Program-made: the position numbers and the translations under genes
Assembly: GCF_042683165.1 (NCBI RefSeq)
Contig: NZ_JBHUIZ010000015.1
Location: 248,001-312,000, forward strand
Direction of reading: 5' to 3'
DNA length: 64,000 nt
Origin: Tigheibacillus halophilus
GTDB lineage: Bacteria; Bacillota; Bacilli; Bacillales; Amphibacillaceae
Notes under the pieces: model-generated
The model's input: the letters and a program-made list of their open reading frames with translations, nothing else
Database searches by the model: none
Told to the model about the DNA's origin: nothing
Part shown: in pieces, positions 25,171 through 34,345 of the stretch
How the letters are laid out: each line of letters opens with the position of its first letter
Position numbering within the stretch: position 1 is the first letter of the stretch

Positions 25171-25980
25171 TTAATCTATTGATTTTGAAATTTTATTTTT
25201 CATCCGATCTATATTGTCTTTATCTGCTTCATACAAATGTTTGCAAATCTCTTCGATGATATATAACTGCGACATTTCTGTTATCAATGTACTTCCTTCT
25301 TGGGCGATCTCCTTACCTGCTGTATAAATGCTGGTATCAGCTATCTTAGTAATATCAGAGTTCGAATGGTTGGTAATAGCCACAGTCTTAGCCCCGTTTT
25401 GCTTTGCTACTTTCAGCCAATCGATTGTTGAGATTGTATCACCGGTAATACTGAAAGCCATGGCCAAGTCTTTCTCAGTAATTAAGTGTGAGGAGACTAA
25501 CTGTGCGTGAGGGTCGGAAAAAACGAAGGACTTATAGCCTAGCCTCATGAAACGAATTTGGGCTCCTTGTGCAGCTAGTCCGGAAAATCCAATGCCAAAC
25601 AAATATACAGATTGGCTGTTTATAATATTTTCCGTTACCAAGGTCAATGTATTTTCATCTATCAGACGATGTGTATCGTCAAGCATCTGGACAATATTTT
25701 GATAAGTACAACCGAATTCAGGTTCCGAATTGTTTTCATTTGGGTGGCGCAGCTGCTTTGCCATGCTGACCTTAAACTCTTGGTAGCCTGAAAAACCTAG
25801 CTTTTTAAAAAAACGAAATACGGTTGCTTCGCCGACCCCGCATTCTTTGGCAAACTCTCCTAAAGAAGTGAAAACAAGTTCCGACTGGTTACTAGAAATA
25901 AATTTTGCAACCTCCTTTTCACGTTTAGTTAGTGAAGGATAAATGCTTTTTATTTGAGTTAAAAAATCGGATACATTCAA
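25171..25980 (-). CDS. MurR/RpiR-family transcriptional regulator
   Basis: 269 residues. N-terminal RpiR HTH (YPSLTKREKEVAKFI, LGEFAKECGVGEATVFRFFKKLGF) followed by a SIS sugar-phosphate isomerase-like domain (about 120-250: IINSQSVYLFGIGFSGLAAQGA, AFSITGDTISTIDWLKVAKQNGAKTVAIT). Such proteins sense sugar phosphates made by the neighbouring transport and enzyme genes. Start is probably TTG 25980 after AGAAGGTG. It probably controls this PTS operon together with, or instead of, the divergent ROK protein. Confidence 0.92.
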   Translation of the reverse strand: MNVSDFLTQIKSIYPSLTKREKEVAKFISSNQSELVFTSLGEFAKECGVGEATVFRFFKKLGFSGYQEFKVSMAKQLRHPNENNSEPEFGCTYQNIVQMLDDTHRLIDENTLTLVTENIINSQSVYLFGIGFSGLAAQGAQIRFMRLGYKSFVFSDPHAQLVSSHLITEKDLAMAFSITGDTISTIDWLKVAKQNGAKTVAITNHSNSDITKIADTSIYTAGKEIAQEGSTLITEMSQLYIIEEICKHLYEADKDNIDRMKNKISKSID

Positions 25981-25995
25981 AATTACACCTTCTGT

Positions 25996-27531
25996 CTATT
26001 CATATTGTTTCTGAATAATTTCCAAATCAATATTGATTTCAAACATACGGCTCCACGGACAGGAGATTTTTAGCTTTGAAAGAGCTATGTCCCGAAAACT
26101 GTTTAAAATATTGTTATTAAATACAGTTAATAACTGCTCCTTAATCTTACCTTCTACTACAGCATCTTTATTATTCAAATTGAAATAATTAGCATTCAAC
26201 GTAGGCAACAGTTCTTTCGTTATTTTATTTCTTATTTTCGATTGATAAAAAACATCGTCAAACAAATGATAAATTAAATTCTTCTTTAATACTAGCGAGT
26301 TTCGGCTATCAAAACCATATGTTCCTGCGGCAATGGAGGATCCCAATGTATTACAATTTGTATTCCACCCCTTATATGAATGGATCTTGTCCAACAAATG
26401 ATAGTCATCCAAATACTGGATAAGCTCCTGGTCACCTCCGTTTGCAAACGCACTATCTGCAATCACTACAGGTATGCTTGACTGAATGAAACGTTGAATT
26501 TTTTCTACAAAAAATTGAAGTTGTCGAAAACTGCTATAAGATATATCTTGATTTGGCTGATTGGCTGCTTCTTCCATCGTATGACCAGGTGTGTTAATGG
26601 CTAACGCGAAATCCGCATTCTCGGGAGTATGTGCCGAGTGACATCTCGCCGCTGAAAGATGTGCTTTGACACTCTCATTTATGGGGCGATCTTCATAAAG
26701 AGGGACAATGGATGGTCCCAATGTAGTACTATAAAAATAATAAACAGATAGTTTTCTATCCAATAACTGATTCAACATTCTTGCAAGTAATGTACAGCCT
26801 GCCTCATCTGCCCCTGGGTAAACCATGATTTTTTCTTGCAAACGTTTTGAAGCAATTTGATGATAGACTATTCTTTGATCTTGTGCAGTGTATCCGAAAA
26901 CAGAGGAATCATCCTGGGGGATAGATAAAAAATCGATTATCCCGTCCTCTACCAATTGAAGTAATTGCAGATTTATATTCACATTGAAAGAGCGTCTGGA
27001 TTCATAGTCATGTATATATGATTTCGGAATCTCTGCTTCTAACTCTGCAAGTTCTTTTTCTTCCTGCAATGTGACGTTTTCGGCACGTGTTTGCCTATCT
27101 TGTAAGTAAGCTCTTCGAAAAATTCTACTACCATAATCTGCATAATAGCTGGGTTCTTCATCTGCGGAATCATATTTGGGTGTCCGCATAATCAAGCTGG
27201 ATACATAAATTGGTGTTTGTAGAGCTTTACCCCGGAGTTGTCGGATTTTTTTCAGCCTGTTTTTTCCGTTCTCCGCTGATAGATGGTGAAGTCTTGACGG
27301 AAGCAGGCCGCCATATATGAGCATTTCTGAAGAGAGCACCATGCCGTCAACATGCGGAGCGTTTGAATTGACATATTCCCATAGTTTCTTAATATCTGCT
27401 GATTCTTTTTTGTTCCCAAGAATTTCCCTGGGGGGTATCAGCAGCTCTACATCATTTCTTGTTTTAGCTAGATTGATTGGGTAGTTGTAGTTACATGGGC
27501 GCTCGTCTAATGGCACATACAATATCTTCAT
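25996..27531 (-). CDS. DUF4127-family protein
   Basis: 511 residues, no signal peptide. The start MKILYVPLDERPCNYNYPINLA and the following PPREILGNKKESADIKKLW, DGMVLSSEMLIYGGLLPSRLH and YPGADEAGCTLLARMLNQ are typical of DUF4127, a family without known function found in Bacillota. Conserved Asp/Glu/Arg clusters and the ADSAFANGGDQELI stretch suggest an enzyme, perhaps acting on a sugar or its phosphate. Start ATG follows GAGGTGATAATGTA. It lies between the HAD phosphatase and the RpiR regulator in the PTS operon, so it probably works on the imported sugar phosphate. Confidence 0.85.
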   Translation of the reverse strand: MKILYVPLDERPCNYNYPINLAKTRNDVELLIPPREILGNKKESADIKKLWEYVNSNAPHVDGMVLSSEMLIYGGLLPSRLHHLSAENGKNRLKKIRQLRGKALQTPIYVSSLIMRTPKYDSADEEPSYYADYGSRIFRRAYLQDRQTRAENVTLQEEKELAELEAEIPKSYIHDYESRRSFNVNINLQLLQLVEDGIIDFLSIPQDDSSVFGYTAQDQRIVYHQIASKRLQEKIMVYPGADEAGCTLLARMLNQLLDRKLSVYYFYSTTLGPSIVPLYEDRPINESVKAHLSAARCHSAHTPENADFALAINTPGHTMEEAANQPNQDISYSSFRQLQFFVEKIQRFIQSSIPVVIADSAFANGGDQELIQYLDDYHLLDKIHSYKGWNTNCNTLGSSIAAGTYGFDSRNSLVLKKNLIYHLFDDVFYQSKIRNKITKELLPTLNANYFNLNNKDAVVEGKIKEQLLTVFNNNILNSFRDIALSKLKISCPWSRMFEINIDLEIIQKQYE

Positions 27532-27554
27532 TACATTATCACCTCAAGATTTGT

Positions 27555-28331
27555 TTATTTTTTTATAAAAGCATTTATACAATCGCCAACAGTTGGATAT
27601 AATTCATCCGCTTTATCCTTGGCACATACTGAAGCCTTAGGGACAGAGAATGCATAATCTGCAATTTCAAACATAGAAATATCGTTTGCCGAATCACCAA
27701 TTGCACATACTGAAGTATCGAATTGCAGTTCTTGCAAGATTCTTGTAACTGCTGCTCCTTTTGACACCCCTTTGGCCAGGATTTCCAGTGTTCTTGAGCT
27801 GGTTTCAATGGTATCCACATGTTGCCCGAAATTTTTGTTTATGAATGGTACAAGGCGCCTGAAAATATCTTCAGAACCAAAAGTCATGATGACAGAAGGA
27901 AGGATTGTTTTACCGATCTTTTGCAAGTAGCATGGATCAACAATAGCACAATCGACAAATTCAACTGCACCCCCCAATCCCCTCGGAGAAGGGAAGTATC
28001 TTTGTTTTATATCAGAAACCTCCACCCGCAGCTTTTTTTTTCGAAGAAATTTTACGATTCTTGAAGCAGCATTTGGATCCATTTTCCTGTTCCAAATGAC
28101 ATCGTTAAATTGGTTCTTAATGACAGCTCCGTTTTGACTGACGCGATATTTCCCCTGAATTCCCAATTTTTCTTCTATATATACAATGTCATGATCCAAG
28201 CGACCGGTAGCAATAATGAAGATGCCTCCGATTTTATGAAAATGTTGTACCATTTTAATTGTATCAGGTGATACTTTTCCATTCGATTCCAATAAAGTGC
28301 CATCAAGATCACAGATAATTACTTTTTGCAT
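27555..28331 (-). CDS. HAD-IIB (Cof-type) hydrolase
   Basis: 258 residues. HAD motif I is DLDGTLLES (nucleophile Asp8, acid/base Asp10), motif II IIATGR, motif III Lys in AKGVSKGAAVTRIL, and motif IV GDSANDISMFEIADYAFSVPKAS. The cap is type IIB, as in Cof-like sugar phosphatases. In this operon it would dephosphorylate the PTS-derived sugar phosphate or a breakdown product. It lies 23 bases upstream of the DUF4127 start. Confidence 0.92.
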   Translation of the reverse strand: MQKVIICDLDGTLLESNGKVSPDTIKMVQHFHKIGGIFIIATGRLDHDIVYIEEKLGIQGKYRVSQNGAVIKNQFNDVIWNRKMDPNAASRIVKFLRKKKLRVEVSDIKQRYFPSPRGLGGAVEFVDCAIVDPCYLQKIGKTILPSVIMTFGSEDIFRRLVPFINKNFGQHVDTIETSSRTLEILAKGVSKGAAVTRILQELQFDTSVCAIGDSANDISMFEIADYAFSVPKASVCAKDKADELYPTVGDCINAFIKK

Positions 28332-28369
28332 GATAATATTTCAACTGCCTTTTCATTCTAATTTTTCCT

Positions 28370-29683
28370 TTACTGTACCTTCTTTTCTATCTCTGCCATT
28401 CTGTTTGTAGCCATTACAAATGGCAGATAAATGATTACAGAGATGACAATTAACAAAACTGCGAGCAAAGCAGCCCGCCAATCTCCCGCTGTTGCCAAAA
28501 ATGCGGATAGAACGGGAGGGGTCGTCCAGGGGATGTAAGCAACTGTTTTTGAAACCAATCCAAGAGAGGTTGCTAGATAGGCGATATTTAAGTTAATGAT
28601 TGGCACAAGGATCAAAGGTATTGCAAGAACAGGGTTCAAAATGACTGGCAGTCCAAACATCAATGGTTCGTTAATATTAAATAAACCTGGTACTGTAGCA
28701 AATTTGGTGACTTCGCGATAGTCACTTCTCTTAGAAGCTATAAATATAGCAATGATCAAACCAATCGTAAATCCTCCACCGCCGAGCATAGCAAAACTAT
28801 CAATAAATGGTTTAGTCACGATGTTAGGTATTTCCTGACCAGCCTGAAGCGCATTAATATTTTCCTGAATAGCAGATAACAAGGAAGGGTCTTTGATTGG
28901 ACCAAGCACAAATGTACCATGTATGCCGACAGACCATAGTAAATTCTGAAAGAACATAATGATGTTGATTCCAAATCTACTCTGGACTACCAAATCAAGC
29001 GGTGCCTGAATTGCTTTGGTTACTAATTCTTGTAACCCAAATCCAAACACGATATTTGTCAGAAACACCAATGCTGCAAATAGTGTTAGCGTAAGAAAAG
29101 CTGGAATCAGTGCACTGAATGATTTGCCAACTTCGGGAGGAACAGTGTCAGGGAGTTTAATTCGTAATTTTCTTTTCTTTTTCAGCCGCAAAAAAACTTC
29201 CGTACCTAACAATGCGGAAAGGATAGCAAATAATAGGCCGGTGGCTGATGTTTGATTTTGGCTGAAAACACCGGTAACTTTTACAGTTTCATCACTGCCA
29301 ATGGGAACTATATTGGTTACAGTCGGTAACATTGTTATAAACACAGCCACGGCCATAACACCTGGAATGATGCCATCCTCATCATAACTTACTGCCAATT
29401 TATAGGAGATGGTAAATGTGATCAGAATAGATAAAATTCCAAGTGTACCATTATTGATTTGATCACCAATCTCTTTATATTTGCTCAAATCGACAATGTG
29501 TCCGAGTATTCCATTTTCCGGGTCTAAAATAACGTTGTTTATCAAGATGAAGAAAGAGGCAACAATGACTAATGGTATCACTGTAATGAATCCTTCTCGA
29601 ATTGCCCCTAGATGACGTTGATTGGAAAACTTTGTTGCTACTGGCATTAACCATTGTGCAATTTTATTTGCGATATTGTTCAT
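28370..29683 (-). CDS. PTS sugar transporter EIIC, lactose/cellobiose family
   Basis: 437 residues with about ten membrane segments. Family landmarks are GFITVIPLVIVASFFILINNV near the N-terminus, HGTFVLGPIKDPSL, the substrate-site motif FNINEPLMFGLPVILNP and VAYIPWTTPPVLSAF. It translocates and hands over the sugar for phosphorylation by the IIB protein encoded just upstream. Start ATG 29683 follows GGGGAGAAAG. The substrate cannot be fixed from sequence; cellobiose, chitobiose and other beta-disaccharides are the known range of the family. Confidence 0.95.
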   Translation of the reverse strand: MNNIANKIAQWLMPVATKFSNQRHLGAIREGFITVIPLVIVASFFILINNVILDPENGILGHIVDLSKYKEIGDQINNGTLGILSILITFTISYKLAVSYDEDGIIPGVMAVAVFITMLPTVTNIVPIGSDETVKVTGVFSQNQTSATGLLFAILSALLGTEVFLRLKKKRKLRIKLPDTVPPEVGKSFSALIPAFLTLTLFAALVFLTNIVFGFGLQELVTKAIQAPLDLVVQSRFGINIIMFFQNLLWSVGIHGTFVLGPIKDPSLLSAIQENINALQAGQEIPNIVTKPFIDSFAMLGGGGFTIGLIIAIFIASKRSDYREVTKFATVPGLFNINEPLMFGLPVILNPVLAIPLILVPIINLNIAYLATSLGLVSKTVAYIPWTTPPVLSAFLATAGDWRAALLAVLLIVISVIIYLPFVMATNRMAEIEKKVQ

Positions 29684-29713
29684 CTTACTTTCTCCCCTTT
29701 GCTTAAAGCATAG

Positions 29714-30031
29714 CTACTTTTGCCCTTCTATTGATTGGATGATATCTTGCAATACGTTGTCAGCACGCATCATACCGTAATCTTTCTGATTAATAATCTT
29801 CACAGGAAAACGATCTCCTGCTGCCTTGCTCAGTTCTTCTTTCATAAAAGCGACTTGTGGACCTAATAATAACAAATCGTAATCATGCTTTTTAACTCGT
29901 ATTTTCCCTTCATTCATAGAGACCGCTTCAATGGTTAAATCAATTCCTTGTTCTGCTGCCGTCTTTGCCACTTTTTGAACCAACATACTGGTTGACATTC
30001 CAGCGCTGCATGTTACTAATACGTTATACAT
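29714..30031 (-). CDS. PTS EIIB, lactose/cellobiose family
   Basis: 105 residues. The phosphocysteine is Cys8 in VLVTCSAGMSTSMLV, at the usual position; LLLGPQVAFMKEEL is the second family block. It carries phosphate from the IIA protein to the sugar bound to IIC. It lies between the IIA and IIC genes. Confidence 0.96.
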   Translation of the reverse strand: MYNVLVTCSAGMSTSMLVQKVAKTAAEQGIDLTIEAVSMNEGKIRVKKHDYDLLLLGPQVAFMKEELSKAAGDRFPVKIINQKDYGMMRADNVLQDIIQSIEGQK

Positions 30032-30049
30032 TTGTATACCTCCGACTTT

Positions 30050-30361
30050 TTATTTGTTCATGTTAGTATTACGCAAATCTATTATTTCCTCTGCCAAATC
30101 TCTCGCCAGCATTGCTGTCATAAGATGATCCTGGGCGTGGATAAAAAGGAGAGAACTTTCTACTTTTTCTCCACTAGCTTCGTTTTTTAGAATGTCTGAT
30201 TGGATTTGATGCGCTTTAGTTAATTCCTTGTCTGCTTTTTGAAGCATGGATTGCGCCTGTTCGATTTGTTGACCGCGAGCAACTTTTAGCGCCTCCATCA
30301 CCTGGCTGCGCGCGTTCCCACCATGAAGAATAATTTTGAATGCGGTTTCATTTATATCCAT
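30050..30361 (-). CDS. PTS EIIA, lactose/cellobiose family
   Basis: 103 residues, all helical as expected for this trimeric IIA type. The phosphorylated histidine is His75 in LLFIHAQDHLMTAML; GGNARSQVMEAL is also typical. It receives phosphate from HPr. It is the first gene of the operon, with an AAAGGAGG ribosome binding site and a promoter at 30392-30420. Confidence 0.96.
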   Translation of the reverse strand: MDINETAFKIILHGGNARSQVMEALKVARGQQIEQAQSMLQKADKELTKAHQIQSDILKNEASGEKVESSLLFIHAQDHLMTAMLARDLAEEIIDLRNTNMNK

Positions 30362-30391
30362 TGCCTGCCTCCTTTCATTGTGTTAATTATT

Positions 30392-30420
30392 AGAATAACA
30401 AAAACTCAATTTAATGTAAA
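30392..30420 (-). promoter_or_regulatory. Sigma-A promoter of the PTS operon
   Basis: On the minus strand TTTACA (30420-30415) and TATTCT (30397-30392) are 17 bases apart, some 30 bases before the EIIA start. An AAACG-CTC-CGTTT inverted repeat at 30452-30464, just upstream of the -35, is a possible operator. Confidence 0.65.
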
Positions 30421-30918
30421 ATATATTTCAATTTTATTTTATTTTTGGAGTAAACGCTCCGTTTGTGGGAAGCAGTAATTTATGCAACAATTATTTTTAC
30501 CTTTAAAAGAGTAATACATTGTTTTACATTAACAGCAGTATATAAATTCAAAGATCTGTATGGACGATACCAAAATATTTAATTTCACAGCTATGGGAAT
30601 CTAGTGAATGATGAAAGAGAAAGTGATGCAGTCATAAATTCAGCAAAAGCATAAAGCAACAACTGCCCGAAACATCCCGAAAATGGTATTCTCACGCTTC
30701 TTTCTAAACTAATGAACTATTATTATATTAATTCCTGCAAATTTTAAAAATCTATTGACTAAAATATGTGATTATTTTATAATTACAACTAATTTATTAC
30801 TTCATTGGAGAAATAAATTCAAAAACCATTAATTTTATCCGAACTTGGCATAGATTTTTTTGTTTTTTGTTCTTTTCTTAATAAATTACTAACACCATGT
30901 TATAAACGAGGGGATAAG
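30421..30918 (+). promoter_or_regulatory. Divergent control region with a sigma-A promoter for the ROK gene
   Basis: About 500 AT-rich bases without a gene. TTGACT (30755-30760), a 17-base spacer and a perfect TATAAT (30778-30783) form a strong plus-strand promoter, giving a leader of about 130 bases before TTG 30919. The stretch 30480-30750 shows nothing I can name. Confidence 0.7.
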
Positions 30919-32094
30919 TTGATTAAAAATCAAGATTTTTTAAAGAAAGAAAATCAAATTTTAGTTCTGAAGCTAATTATTGATAAGGGACCTATATCAC
31001 GAGCGGAAATTGCCAAAAAAACAAAGATGAGCCCTACTTCTGCTTCCAGAATAGTTGCTGTACTGGTGCAGCACGAACTGATACGGGAGATAGAGGCAAA
31101 AACAGATACTGTTGGTAGAAAAGCGACATATTTTGTTCCAAATGAAAGCGCCGTTATTTCTGCAGGTATAGAAATTAATAAAGAGGTAGTTCGAATTGGT
31201 TTTTTAAATTTTGTCGGGGAACTGATTGCTATAAAAAGTTATCATTTTGTTCCGGAAGATCCTTCCGTGACAGCAGAATTTGTGAAGTGTAAGTTATTTG
31301 AAATGATGAAACACAAAAACATACACCGTGCCAGACTTGCTGGTATCTGTGTCGGATTGCCCGGACTTATTGACCATAAAAAAGGAAATGTGAAACTTTC
31401 GGCGCAATTTAACTGGAAAGATATCCCTTTCTTGGAGCTATTGCGTTCAAAAATAGACCTTCCTTTGTACATTGACAATGAACTGAAATTGCAAGCATTG
31501 GCTGAATATAACAGAGGTGGCAATTCTAAACAGGAGAACATGGTCGTGATCAGTTTTGGAAGCGGGGTGGGTTCGGCATTAATTAGCAAAGGCGAGATTT
31601 ATCGAGGTGAGGATAATTTTGCAGGTGAAATTGGACACACAATAGTTGATCCCCTAGGCGCTTATTGCCCGTGCGGTAATTTTGGGTGTTTGCAGACTTA
31701 TATTGCTGAACAGTTTTTGCTGGATGAGGCATCCAAAACTAAAAAATTGAACAGTATTGATGACTTGATATCTGTGGCTAAAGAAGGTGAAAAATGGGCA
31801 AGTAATATCCTTGATAAGGCAACAACATATGCTGCATTGACTGTTAACAACGTGATTTGTCTTAATAATCCAGATGTAGTTGTATTAACAGGCAGTTTAG
31901 TTGTAAACCATCCGGAAATCAGAGAAGAAGTGCTGAGAAAATGTAAGGATCAAATATGGTCTGCAGCAGCAGAAACATTTCGTTTGGATACAACGGAAAT
32001 GGGGTCAGAAGGGGTTGTAGTTGGAGCTGCACTTAGTGTCCAACGAAAATACCTAAAAGAAATTAATTTGGACCATGAGGAATTTTCTGTATGA
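30919..32094 (+). CDS. ROK-family transcriptional regulator (XylR/NagC type)
   Basis: 391 residues from TTG 30919, after GAGGGG. The N-terminal winged HTH (KGPISRAEIAKKTKMSPTSASRIVAVL) is followed by a ROK sugar-binding domain with VVISFGSGVGSALIS, GEDNFAGEIGHTIVDP and the complete zinc motif CPCGNFGCLQTY. It should repress transport or glycan genes until a sugar ligand binds. It stands between the divergent PTS operon and the fucosidase/ABC genes, so either may be its target. The frame has no kinase-only architecture, supporting a regulator role. Confidence 0.92.
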   Translation: MIKNQDFLKKENQILVLKLIIDKGPISRAEIAKKTKMSPTSASRIVAVLVQHELIREIEAKTDTVGRKATYFVPNESAVISAGIEINKEVVRIGFLNFVGELIAIKSYHFVPEDPSVTAEFVKCKLFEMMKHKNIHRARLAGICVGLPGLIDHKKGNVKLSAQFNWKDIPFLELLRSKIDLPLYIDNELKLQALAEYNRGGNSKQENMVVISFGSGVGSALISKGEIYRGEDNFAGEIGHTIVDPLGAYCPCGNFGCLQTYIAEQFLLDEASKTKKLNSIDDLISVAKEGEKWASNILDKATTYAALTVNNVICLNNPDVVVLTGSLVVNHPEIREEVLRKCKDQIWSAAAETFRLDTTEMGSEGVVVGAALSVQRKYLKEINLDHEEFSV

Positions 32095-32424
32095 CAAGCT
32101 AGTCATGCAGAAGAACGTATATACAGGCAATTCAAAAATTTAAAAGATGCGAGTGATACACATCAGGAAATCATTGCATAAATGACAGTGCGCAAGTTGT
32201 TTATTATTTGTAACTGATAAAATAAATATCGCGATTAAAGGTAAGTGGTTTAGAATTGGATCGACAGCTGCTAGCGGAAACTAGGGGGAAAATTAACCTA
32301 CGACAATTCAGACATCATTTACTAGGTATTCGTTCCAAAAAAATTAAGAATGATGATGTCAAAATAATAAAACCCAAATTACATTGTGGATCTGATGTGT
32401 ATATTTTAGGGAAAGGAAATGGAT
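32095..32424. other. Intergenic region before the fucosidase gene
   Basis: 330 bases with no gene. I see no terminator with a clear T tract and no clean promoter pair. The frame starting at 32256 is a shadow without a ribosome binding site. A promoter for the fucosidase gene may be here, but I cannot place it. Confidence 0.4.
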
Positions 32425-34098
32425 ATGAAAGTACAAAAAAACCAACCAGAATTATGGGAATTCAGTGGCATGCCTGGAGAAATATCAGAACAAACAAGCG
32501 AACCAATAGCTGGGTGGAAAGATTTACAGTACGGTATGTTTATCCACTGGGGTCTTTTTTCCAAATTTGGGGGGGAGGTGGATGGCAATCCGGTTGAAAA
32601 AGGATATAGTGAACAAATTCAGATGTGGGCAAATTTATCTGAAACAGACTATTTACAAGCGGCTAAGGTATTCTATGGAGATGCATTCGACCCCGAGGCC
32701 ATTTGCACACTTGCAAAAAACGCAGGCATGAGTTATATCGTCATCACCAGCAAACATCATGATGGGTTCTGCATGTTTGATACGGAAACAACTGATTATA
32801 ATATTGTCAAACAAACGCCTTTTGGCAAGGATTCATTGAAGCTACTATCCGAGGAATGCAAAAGGCAAGGGTTGAAATTTGGTGTATATTTTTCACTAGT
32901 GGATTGGCATCAAGGGCATATTTTTGATGAAAATAATAATAATTCAATTCCTATAGAGATGGAACCGGTCATTGAACGCCAGTTACACGAATTAATGACA
33001 AACTACGGGGCAATTGTAGAGGTATGGTTTGATATGGGAAAGCCAACGCTAATTCAAAGCGAAAAATTTAAAAAGATTGTTATGGACCTTCAGCCAAATG
33101 CAGCAGTAAATTCTAGAATTTGGAACAATCTTGGAGATTTCCGAACGCTTGGTGATAATCAAATTCCGAAATATACTTTAGACAATCCTTGGCAAACACC
33201 GGCTTCTATCTACCACGAAACATGGGGTTACCGAAATTGGCAAGCTAGAGAAGATATGACTGGGAAGGTGAAAAATCTCATAAAAGGATTAACGAGTGTT
33301 CGAGCACGTGGAGGTAATTATTTATTGAATATTGGACCTAAGGGGGACGGTTCAATCGTTCTTTTTGAAAAAGTAGTTTTACAAGAAATTGGAAACTGGC
33401 TGAAACAGCATAAACAAGCGGTCTTGGATGCTTCACCAACTCGTTTTGGAGGACAATCATGGGGGGAAGTGACGGTATATCAGAATCAATTATTCTTGCA
33501 TTTGTTCGATATCCCTTCCATTGGAAAAATAACTTTAAATGGATTGATAAGCAGCGTGCAAGATGTCTGTATAGATGGCACAAATAACCATTTGGAATGG
33601 ACACATGAGAATGGTCTCCTTGAAGTGAATTGTAACCGCTTAACATCTGATGATATGGCTCCAACAGTTTTACGTGTTAGCTTAGCTGAAGAACTCAGAA
33701 TCATTCCTGAACAAGCAGTAATGTGGGATGGAGAAAAGCCGCTTGCTGTTAGAAGCAACTGTTTTGATACAGGCTACGGGTTTTCGGATGAAGGTTGTTA
33801 TACTTCGTTAAATCAGACTGTCATCCGTCAAACGATTTATTTTATTTCAAAAGTTGATCGAGAGATAACTTTCAACTTGCAGGGAGAAATTCAAGATCAA
33901 AAAGAAACATTTGTCATTACACTCAATGGGGAAGAACAGCTTTTTATTGGAGAACGCTTGCTCCAGAATGAAATTGGACCTTTTTCCATCAAAGCTAATG
34001 AACTCAATATATTTAGCGTTGCACTAGCTGAACCGTCATATAAAGAAAAAGATATACATATGGCTCTGGATGTTATTGAAATAAATAGTAGAAGTTAA
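32425..34098 (+). CDS. Alpha-L-fucosidase, glycoside hydrolase family 29
   Basis: 557 residues from ATG 32425, seven bases after AAAGGAA; an ATG two codons earlier is too close. GH29 landmarks are QYGMFIHWGLFSKFGGEV, SYIVITSKHHDGFCMFDTE, GVYFSLVDWHQ and GNYLLNIGPKGDGSI. The nucleophile is Asp203 in EVWFDMGKP. A C-terminal beta domain follows from about residue 340. No signal peptide, so it acts inside the cell on imported fucosylated oligosaccharides or glycopeptides, matching the ABC importer that follows. It releases L-fucose for the pathway encoded at 43-58 kb. Confidence 0.92.
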   Translation: MKVQKNQPELWEFSGMPGEISEQTSEPIAGWKDLQYGMFIHWGLFSKFGGEVDGNPVEKGYSEQIQMWANLSETDYLQAAKVFYGDAFDPEAICTLAKNAGMSYIVITSKHHDGFCMFDTETTDYNIVKQTPFGKDSLKLLSEECKRQGLKFGVYFSLVDWHQGHIFDENNNNSIPIEMEPVIERQLHELMTNYGAIVEVWFDMGKPTLIQSEKFKKIVMDLQPNAAVNSRIWNNLGDFRTLGDNQIPKYTLDNPWQTPASIYHETWGYRNWQAREDMTGKVKNLIKGLTSVRARGGNYLLNIGPKGDGSIVLFEKVVLQEIGNWLKQHKQAVLDASPTRFGGQSWGEVTVYQNQLFLHLFDIPSIGKITLNGLISSVQDVCIDGTNNHLEWTHENGLLEVNCNRLTSDDMAPTVLRVSLAEELRIIPEQAVMWDGEKPLAVRSNCFDTGYGFSDEGCYTSLNQTVIRQTIYFISKVDREITFNLQGEIQDQKETFVITLNGEEQLFIGERLLQNEIGPFSIKANELNIFSVALAEPSYKEKDIHMALDVIEINSRS

Positions 34099-34345
34099 TG
34101 TAGAACAGTGAACTAAAATGCCTTAGCTACTGTCGGATCATAATGTTGTTGATGTCATTCAATTAATTAATGCTCGGGGGGTGAGTGGAAATATAAGCCT
34201 GATTTGGACAACATATTTCATTTACTAATGGTAAAGGAGGAATTATTAGGTTATCTAGGATGGAATGGTTGTTAACAGGACCAAATTGTCATGGATCGGA
34301 AAGTTAGTAATTTCATAGTTTGTATACTTAAGGAGGGTGCATGTG

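Noticed and set aside
32256..32597. 113-codon frame before the fucosidase
   Set aside because: Overlaps the firmly identified GH29 start in another frame and has no binding site.
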